From assembly GCF_018614615.1 (NCBI RefSeq), contig NZ_JAGGOK010000053.1, positions 1 through 64,000 on the forward strand: a DNA stretch of 64,000 nucleotides. The letters run 5' to 3'. Below are positions 58,975 through 64,000 of the stretch, one piece after another; position 1 is the stretch's first letter, and each line of letters starts with the position of its first letter. The notes under the pieces were generated by a model. The model was not told the DNA's origin. It made no database searches and worked only from the letters and a program-made list of their open reading frames with translations. Origin of the DNA: Streptomyces sp. ISL-100. GTDB lineage: Bacteria; Actinomycetota; Actinomycetes; Streptomycetales; Streptomycetaceae. Made by a program: the position numbers and the translations under genes.

Positions 58975-61092
58975 ATGCAGGTCTGGCCGGGAGAGGCTTA
59001 CCCACTCGGCGCCACGTACGACGGCGCCGGGACAAATTTCGCTGTCTATTCGGAGGCCGCCGACCGGATCGAGTTGTGCCTGTTGCACGACGACGGTTCG
59101 GAGACGGCGGTAGAACTGCGCGAGACCGACGCGTTCGTACGCCATGCCTTTCTGCCCGGCATCATGCCGGGCCAGCGCTACGGCTACCGGGTCCACGGCC
59201 CGTACGCCCCCGCGCAGGGCAAGCGGTGCAACTCCGCCAAGCTGCTGCTGGACCCGTACGCGCGGGCCATCAGCGGGAAGATCGACTGGGGCGAGGCGGT
59301 GTACGGCTACCACTTCGGGAAGCCGGACTCCCGCAACGACCTGGACTCGGCGCCGCACATGATGGCGTCCGTGGTGGTCAATCCGTACTTCGACTGGGGT
59401 GACGACCGCCCGCCGCGCACGGACTATCACCGCACGATCCTCTACGAGGCCCATGTGAAGGGCCTCACGATGATGCACCCGGACCTCCCCGACGAGCTGC
59501 GGGGTACGTACGCGGCGCTGGCGCATCCGTCGATCATTTCCCACCTGACGGAACTGGGCGTGACGGCGCTCGAGTTGATGCCGGTGCACCAGTTCGTCAA
59601 TGATCACCGGCTGGCCGACTCGAACCTGAGCAACTACTGGGGTTACAACACCATCGGTTTCTTCGCCCCGCACAACGCCTACGCGTCCTGGGGCGACCGC
59701 GGCCAGCAGGTCCTGGAGTTCAAGACCGCCGTACGGGCGCTGCACCGGGCGGGCATCGAGGTCATCCTCGACGTCGTCTACAACCACACGGCGGAGGGCA
59801 ACCATCTGGGCCCCACGCTCTCCTTCCGCGGCCTGGACAACGCCTCGTACTACCGTCTCGCCGACGATCCCCGGTACTACATGGATACGACGGGGACCGG
59901 GAACTCCCTCCTCATGCGCTCGCCGCACGTACTTCAGCTGATCATGGATTCGCTGCGGTACTGGGTGACGGAGATGCACGTCGACGGCTTCCGCTTCGAT
60001 CTGGCGGCGACGCTGGCCAGGCAGTTCCACGAGGTGGACCGGCTTTCGTCCTTCTTCGACCTGGTGCAGCAGGACCCGGTGGTCAGCCAGGTGAAGCTGA
60101 TCGCCGAGCCGTGGGACGTGGGCGAGGGCGGTTATCAGGTGGGGAACTTCCCGCCGCTGTGGACCGAGTGGAACGGCAAGTACCGGGACACCGTGCGAGA
60201 CCTGTGGCGGGGTGAGCCGAGGACGATCGCGGAGTTCGCGGGGCGGCTCACGGGCTCGTCCGACCTATACCAGGACGACGGGCGCAGGCCGCTGGCGTCC
60301 ATCAACTTCACCACCTGCCACGACGGTTTCACTCTGGCCGACCTGGTCTCGTACAACGACAAGCACAATGAGGCCAACGGTGAGGGCAACCGGGACGGCG
60401 AGAGCCACAACCGGTCGTGGAACTGCGGGGCGGAGGGGGAAACGGACGATCCGGCGATCCTGGAGCTGCGCGCCCGTCAGATGCGCAACTTCATCGCGAC
60501 CCTGATGCTGTCGCAGGGCGTGCCGATGCTGTCGCACGGGGACGAGTTCGCGCGGACGCAGGCCGGCAACAACAACGCGTACTGCCAGGACAACGAGCTG
60601 TCCTGGGTGCACTGGCCGGACAAGGACGACGAGGAGGGCTCGCTCCATACCTTCACGCGCTCGATGGTGTGGCTGCGGCGGGACCATCCGGTCTTCCGGC
60701 GCAGGCGCTTCTTCCACGGGCGTCCGGTGGAGGGCACGCACGACGACCTGTCGGACATCGCGTGGTTCACACCGGACGGCAAGGAGATGGCCCAGCGGGA
60801 CTGGCAGGCGGCGCACGCGAAGGCGCTGACGGTCTTCCTGAACGGTCACGCGATTTCGGAGCCGGGGCCGCGCGGTGAGCGGATCTCGGACGACTCCTTC
60901 CTGCTGATGTTCAACGCGAGTGCGAAGGATCTCGATTTCACGGTGCCGATCAACCACGGGAAGCAGTGGCAGGTCGTGGTCGACACGGCGCGGGCCGAAG
61001 GGGTGCCACCGGGGAGCGGTCCGAAGGTGGGAGCGGGCGAGTTGGTCACGCTGATCGGACGGAGCCTGGTGGTGTTGCAGCGGCCGGCCTAG
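58975..61092 (+). CDS. glgX: Glycogen debranching enzyme (GlgX/TreX)
   Basis: 705-residue GH13 isoamylase-type enzyme. N-terminal CBM48 (GATYDGAGTNFAVYSEAADR), then the barrel: region I VILDVVYNHTAEGN (about 263-276), region II DGFRFDLAAT with the nucleophile Asp (about 341), region III LIAEPWDVGEGG with the acid/base Glu (about 379), region IV FTTCHDGFTLADLVSYNDKH. ATG 58975 begins MQVWPGEAYPLGATYDG. Cleaves alpha-1,6 branches to provide linear maltodextrin; treY 1.3 kb downstream makes it the debranching step of the TreX-TreY-TreZ trehalose route (hence also treX). Confidence 0.95.
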   Translation: MQVWPGEAYPLGATYDGAGTNFAVYSEAADRIELCLLHDDGSETAVELRETDAFVRHAFLPGIMPGQRYGYRVHGPYAPAQGKRCNSAKLLLDPYARAISGKIDWGEAVYGYHFGKPDSRNDLDSAPHMMASVVVNPYFDWGDDRPPRTDYHRTILYEAHVKGLTMMHPDLPDELRGTYAALAHPSIISHLTELGVTALELMPVHQFVNDHRLADSNLSNYWGYNTIGFFAPHNAYASWGDRGQQVLEFKTAVRALHRAGIEVILDVVYNHTAEGNHLGPTLSFRGLDNASYYRLADDPRYYMDTTGTGNSLLMRSPHVLQLIMDSLRYWVTEMHVDGFRFDLAATLARQFHEVDRLSSFFDLVQQDPVVSQVKLIAEPWDVGEGGYQVGNFPPLWTEWNGKYRDTVRDLWRGEPRTIAEFAGRLTGSSDLYQDDGRRPLASINFTTCHDGFTLADLVSYNDKHNEANGEGNRDGESHNRSWNCGAEGETDDPAILELRARQMRNFIATLMLSQGVPMLSHGDEFARTQAGNNNAYCQDNELSWVHWPDKDDEEGSLHTFTRSMVWLRRDHPVFRRRRFFHGRPVEGTHDDLSDIAWFTPDGKEMAQRDWQAAHAKALTVFLNGHAISEPGPRGERISDDSFLLMFNASAKDLDFTVPINHGKQWQVVVDTARAEGVPPGSGPKVGAGELVTLIGRSLVVLQRPA

Positions 61093-62289
61093 GGTCCGGC
61101 GTTCGGGGGGCGGGGCGGGTGGTCCACGCCAGTACGGTGCAGAGCGTGGCCGCCACTATCGCGACGGCGAACGCCGCGGGCGCCCCGCTGCCCTCCGCCA
61201 GGCGGCCCGACAGGGCCAGGGCCAGGGCCTGGCCGCCGACGATGCCGCTTGTCAGGAAGGCCATCGACTCGGCCAGTCTGTTCTCGGGAACGATCCGTTC
61301 GGTGAGGCCGAAGATGGTGATCAGGTGGGGGCGTACGCGACTCCCAGGACCACGACGACGGCGTACAGCGCCCACAGGGACCGTACGAACAGCAGCGGGA
61401 CGGACAGCACGACCAGGGCTGCCGTCGCGGCGCGCCAGCGGGCCGTCAGGGTGATCCTGGCGGGCACCGCCGCCATGGCGAGTCCGGCGGCCGCGCTCAT
61501 GACGCCCATGGCCGCGTAGACGAGCCCGGCCTGCTCCGGCTGCCCGAGCCGTCCCGTGAGCGCCGTGATGCCCGCCTGGGACGCGCCGAACATGGCTCCC
61601 TGGAGGACCATCGCGGTGCGCAGCGCGTACACCGCGCCGGGCAGGCTCGTACGTACGGAAGATGCCTGCCGGGACGCGGGGCGTACGCGGGACGCCGTCG
61701 GATGCAGTGCGAACCAGGTGCCGCAGACGGCGAGTAGACCCGCTGCCACGAGGAGGGCGGCCGCCGGGTGCGCGAGGGCCGCCGCTAGGCCGACGAGGGC
61801 GGGGCCGAGGACGAAGGACACCTCGTCGAGCGTTCCCTCGAACGACAGGACGGCTCCGACGATCCGTTCGTCGGCGCCGTTCCTGCGGGCGATCGCGACC
61901 GATCTCGTACGCGCCATCGGACCGACCTGGGGAACGCTCGCTCCCGCGAGCGCGCCGATGAGCGCGAGCGGGAGCGTTCCGGCGTGGTCGAGGGCGGCGA
62001 ACACGAGCGCCGCGACGGCGACCGCGTTGACGAGGGCGGCGACCAGGACGACGGTGCGCTGTCCGTGACGGTCCGCCACCCGGCCGAGGAGCGGCCCGCC
62101 GGCCGTCTGTCCTGCCGTGGCGAGGCTGCCGCTGGTCTCGGCGACCAGCAGCAGGCTGCCGAGCTGGCACATCGCGGTCGGCAGCCTGCCGAGGAACGAC
62201 ACGACCGGGAGCACGGGCCCGGTGAGGGCGATGACCTTGCCATAGGTGCGAAAGGTTCCCGGCATCAGGTGAACGTAATACCGGGTCAT
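61046..62289 (-). pseudogene. MFS transporter interrupted by a frameshift
   Basis: The first frame (from ATG 62289, MTRYYVHLMPGTFRTYG) gives about ten transmembrane helices (ALVNAVAVAALVFAAL; AAALLVAAGLLAVCGTWFAL; ATAALVVLSVPLLF; LWALYAVVVVLGVAYAP) and hits TGA at 61321-61323. The natural continuation HLITIFGLTERIVPENRLAE and the last two helices are in another frame to 61046. The switch is at a five-C run (cccccacc) near 61325-61333; one added C restores the whole protein (about 415 residues). It may be a sequencing error. The restored 3' end overlaps glgX by 47 bp. Substrate unknown; start could be ATG 62265. Confidence 0.82.
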
Positions 62290-62346
62290 CACACGTACGC
62301 ATGGGCTGATGACACAGAAGCGCCCAATCCGGGTACGTACGTTCGC

Positions 62347-64000
62347 ATGACGCCCACCGCCACCTATCGGCTGCAGCTCCGCTCCGACTTCCCCTTCTCG
62401 GCCGCCGAGGAAGCGGTGCCCTATCTGGCCGCGCTCGGGGTCTCTCATCTGCATCTGTCACCCGTGCTCGAAGCCGTGCCCGGCTCCCAGCACGGATACG
62501 ACGTCGTCGACCACGCGCGCGTGCGAGCCGAACTCGGCGGCGAGGAGGGACTGCGCGCGCTCTCCCGTACGGCCCACGCGCACGGCCTCGGCCTGATCCT
62601 GGACATCGTGCCGAACCATATGGCCGTACCGGCGCCCGAGAGCCTGAACCGACCGCTGTGGGAGGTGCTGAGAGAGGGTCCCGGTTCGCCGTACGCCCGG
62701 TGGTTCGACATCGACTGGGAGGCGGCCGGCGGCAAGATCCTCCTGCCCGTACTGGCGCACCGGATCGGTGACGAGCTGGAGGGACTCACGGTCGACGGCG
62801 AGACCCTGCGCTACTACGACCACGTGTTCCCGCTGCGTGCGGGCACGGCGCGGCTGCCACTGCCCGAGCTGCTGGACGCCCAGTGGTACCGGCTCACGTG
62901 GTGGCGGCTGGCGCGGACCGAGCTGAACTACCGGCGCTTCTTCACGATTTCGGAGCTGATCGGAGTCCGGGTGGAGGATCCTGAAGTCTTCGCCGCCTCG
63001 CACGCGAAGATTCTGGAGCTGATGGAGGACGGGGTGGTGGAGGGACTGCGGATCGACCATCCGGACGGGCTCGCCGATCCGGAGGCGTACCTGCGGCGCC
63101 TCGGTGCGGCGGTCGGGGGCCGCTGGACGGTCGTGGAGAAGATCCTGACCGGCGGGGAGCGGCTGCCCGCCGAATGGCCGGTCGCGGGTACGACGGGGTA
63201 CGACGCGCTGTACCGCATCGACGGTCTGTTCACCGATCCGGACGGTGTCGGGGAACTGACCGCTCATTACCGCGACTTCGCGGGCCCTTCAGGGGATCGC
63301 GGCGGTTACTGGGAAGCGACAGTACGACGATCGGCGTACAAGGTGCTCACGCACGAGCTGGCCGCCGAGACCCGTTACCTCGTCCGTACGGCCGAACGGA
63401 TCTGTGCGGCTGATCCCGCGTTGCGCGACTTCGCGCCGTGGGCGCTGCGGACAGCCGTACGGGAACTGCTGGTGCGCGTTCCCGTGTACCGCCCGTACGT
63501 GACGGCGGGCGGGCCCTGTCCCGAGAGCGCCGAGGCCGCCGTGCCGGTGGAAGCGGTGCGGCAGGCGAAGGCGGCGTTCGCGGTGCCGGCGGAGGCGGCG
63601 GTCGTCGACCTGGTGCGCGATCTGGCGCTGGGGAGGCTGGGCGGGGGGCCGGACCGTGCGGCTTTCTGTGCGCGGTTCGCGCAGACAGCTTCGGCGCTGC
63701 GCGCCAAGTCGGTGGAGGACACGGCCTTCTACCGGTACACGCCGCTGATCTCGGCGAACGAGGTGGGCGGCGACCCCGGAGCGCCGAGTTCGGCCCCGGC
63801 GGACTTCCACGCGTTCTGCGCGCGGCTGGCACGCGACTGGCCGGCCACCGGCACCGTGCTGTCCACGCACGACACGAAGCGCAGCGCGGACGTGCGCGCG
63901 CGGATCGCGGTGCTGTCCGAGTGCCCGCAGCGCTGGGCCCGACTGCTCGCGGGGCTGGCCCCGGTCCCCGCCCCCGACGCTCACCTCGCGTGGACGGCCT
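62347..64000 (+). CDS. treY: Maltooligosyl trehalose synthase, 5' part
   Basis: GH13 enzyme that turns the reducing-end alpha-1,4 bond of maltodextrins into an alpha,alpha-1,1 trehalosyl end. Begins MTPTATYRLQLRSDFPFSAA; then LHLSPVLEAVPGSQHGYDVV, LILDIVPNHMAVPAPES (about 90), the long insertion WWRLARTELNYRRFFTISEL, nucleophile Asp in GLRIDHPDGLADPEAY (about 234) and the Glu of TVVEKIL. 551 codons are present; relatives have about 750-800, so the end lies outside the window. treZ should follow. ATG 62347 is divergent from the MFS gene by 57 bp. Confidence 0.95.
   Translation, partial: MTPTATYRLQLRSDFPFSAAEEAVPYLAALGVSHLHLSPVLEAVPGSQHGYDVVDHARVRAELGGEEGLRALSRTAHAHGLGLILDIVPNHMAVPAPESLNRPLWEVLREGPGSPYARWFDIDWEAAGGKILLPVLAHRIGDELEGLTVDGETLRYYDHVFPLRAGTARLPLPELLDAQWYRLTWWRLARTELNYRRFFTISELIGVRVEDPEVFAASHAKILELMEDGVVEGLRIDHPDGLADPEAYLRRLGAAVGGRWTVVEKILTGGERLPAEWPVAGTTGYDALYRIDGLFTDPDGVGELTAHYRDFAGPSGDRGGYWEATVRRSAYKVLTHELAAETRYLVRTAERICAADPALRDFAPWALRTAVRELLVRVPVYRPYVTAGGPCPESAEAAVPVEAVRQAKAAFAVPAEAAVVDLVRDLALGRLGGGPDRAAFCARFAQTASALRAKSVEDTAFYRYTPLISANEVGGDPGAPSSAPADFHAFCARLARDWPATGTVLSTHDTKRSADVRARIAVLSECPQRWARLLAGLAPVPAPDAHLAWTA

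Noticed and set aside
1..64000. CRISPR arrays, tRNA/rRNA genes, insertion sequences, att sites
   Set aside because: No regularly spaced repeats, no tRNA-like CCA ends or TPsiC arms, no transposase or integrase motifs were seen; short RNAs could still be missed by eye.

Overview
The window is chromosomal DNA of an actinomycete, almost certainly a Streptomyces. It has very high GC, G/C-rich third codon positions, many GTG starts, 4-nt ATGA/GTGA gene overlaps, Streptomyces-type families (SpoIIE-like PAS/GAF/PP2C/HATPase phosphatases, SAV2148-type HEPN protein, sir-cys sulfate operon) and dispersed copies of a Streptomyces intergenic repeat (cagcccctccggcgtttgag...). All calls come from reading sequence and motifs; no database search was run.

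Layout. 0-4.5 kb: a decayed lanthipeptide-type dehydratase fragment abutting a beheaded DUF2511-like gene, a LuxR-type HTH regulator, an ABC permease/ATPase pair, and a small secreted protein with a small partner. 4.5-10 kb: an intact SpoIIE-type phosphatase, a SAM methyltransferase, and a second SpoIIE-type gene that has lost the metal-binding half of its PP2C domain. 10-14 kb: an SDR, then patatin and ComEC-like metallo-beta-lactamase genes with a subtilase tail and a truncated AlkB-like gene upstream. 14-18.6 kb: HIBYL-CoA hydrolase, tdh-kbl (threonine to glycine) and a LysR regulator. 19-25.6 kb: slipin, a cysteine-free L32 with a COG0523 (CobW-like) GTPase behind a Zur-like box, an OmpR/HK pair, VOC, AraC and YihY proteins. 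25.6-32.9 kb: AidB-like acyl-CoA dehydrogenase, GAF regulator, dienelactone hydrolase, GlxA-type regulator, fructokinase, then a GH32 tail joined to a headless LacI regulator. 33-44.4 kb: secreted metalloprotease, GNAT, then a compact assimilatory sulfate/sulfonate operon (leader peptide, sulfite reductase, 59-aa CPYCG protein, cysH, cysC, cysD, cysN, ABC importer, sirohydrochlorin chelatase). 44.6-54.3 kb: PanE-like reductase, aldo/keto reductase, NTF2-like and DUF1697 proteins, secreted subtilisin, macrolide glycosyltransferase, sugar ABC importer, APH-like kinase. 54.3-64 kb: DnaQ-like exonuclease, HEPN protein, a copper amine oxidase apparently split over two secreted proteins, treX/glgX, a frameshifted MFS gene and treY (runs off the window).

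The sulfur operon is the clearest pathway: sulfate activation (CysDN; CysC is the APS kinase side branch), reduction of APS (CysH) and sulfite (Sir), siroheme supply, and sulfonate/sulfate uptake, preceded by a short ORF of the actinobacterial cysteine leader type. The most unusual global signal is a recurring structural one: at about 1040, 8770, 13490 and 32094 (and perhaps 48950) a recognisable gene fragment stops in mid-domain and is joined directly to a fragment of another gene or of the same gene in another frame. Either this chromosome has had many small deletions or the assembly contains ungapped joins. Two further genes (about 29990 and 61325) look frameshifted in G/C-rich runs. The best candidate for an undescribed functional system is the overlapping MBL-patatin pair with its subtilase remnant.
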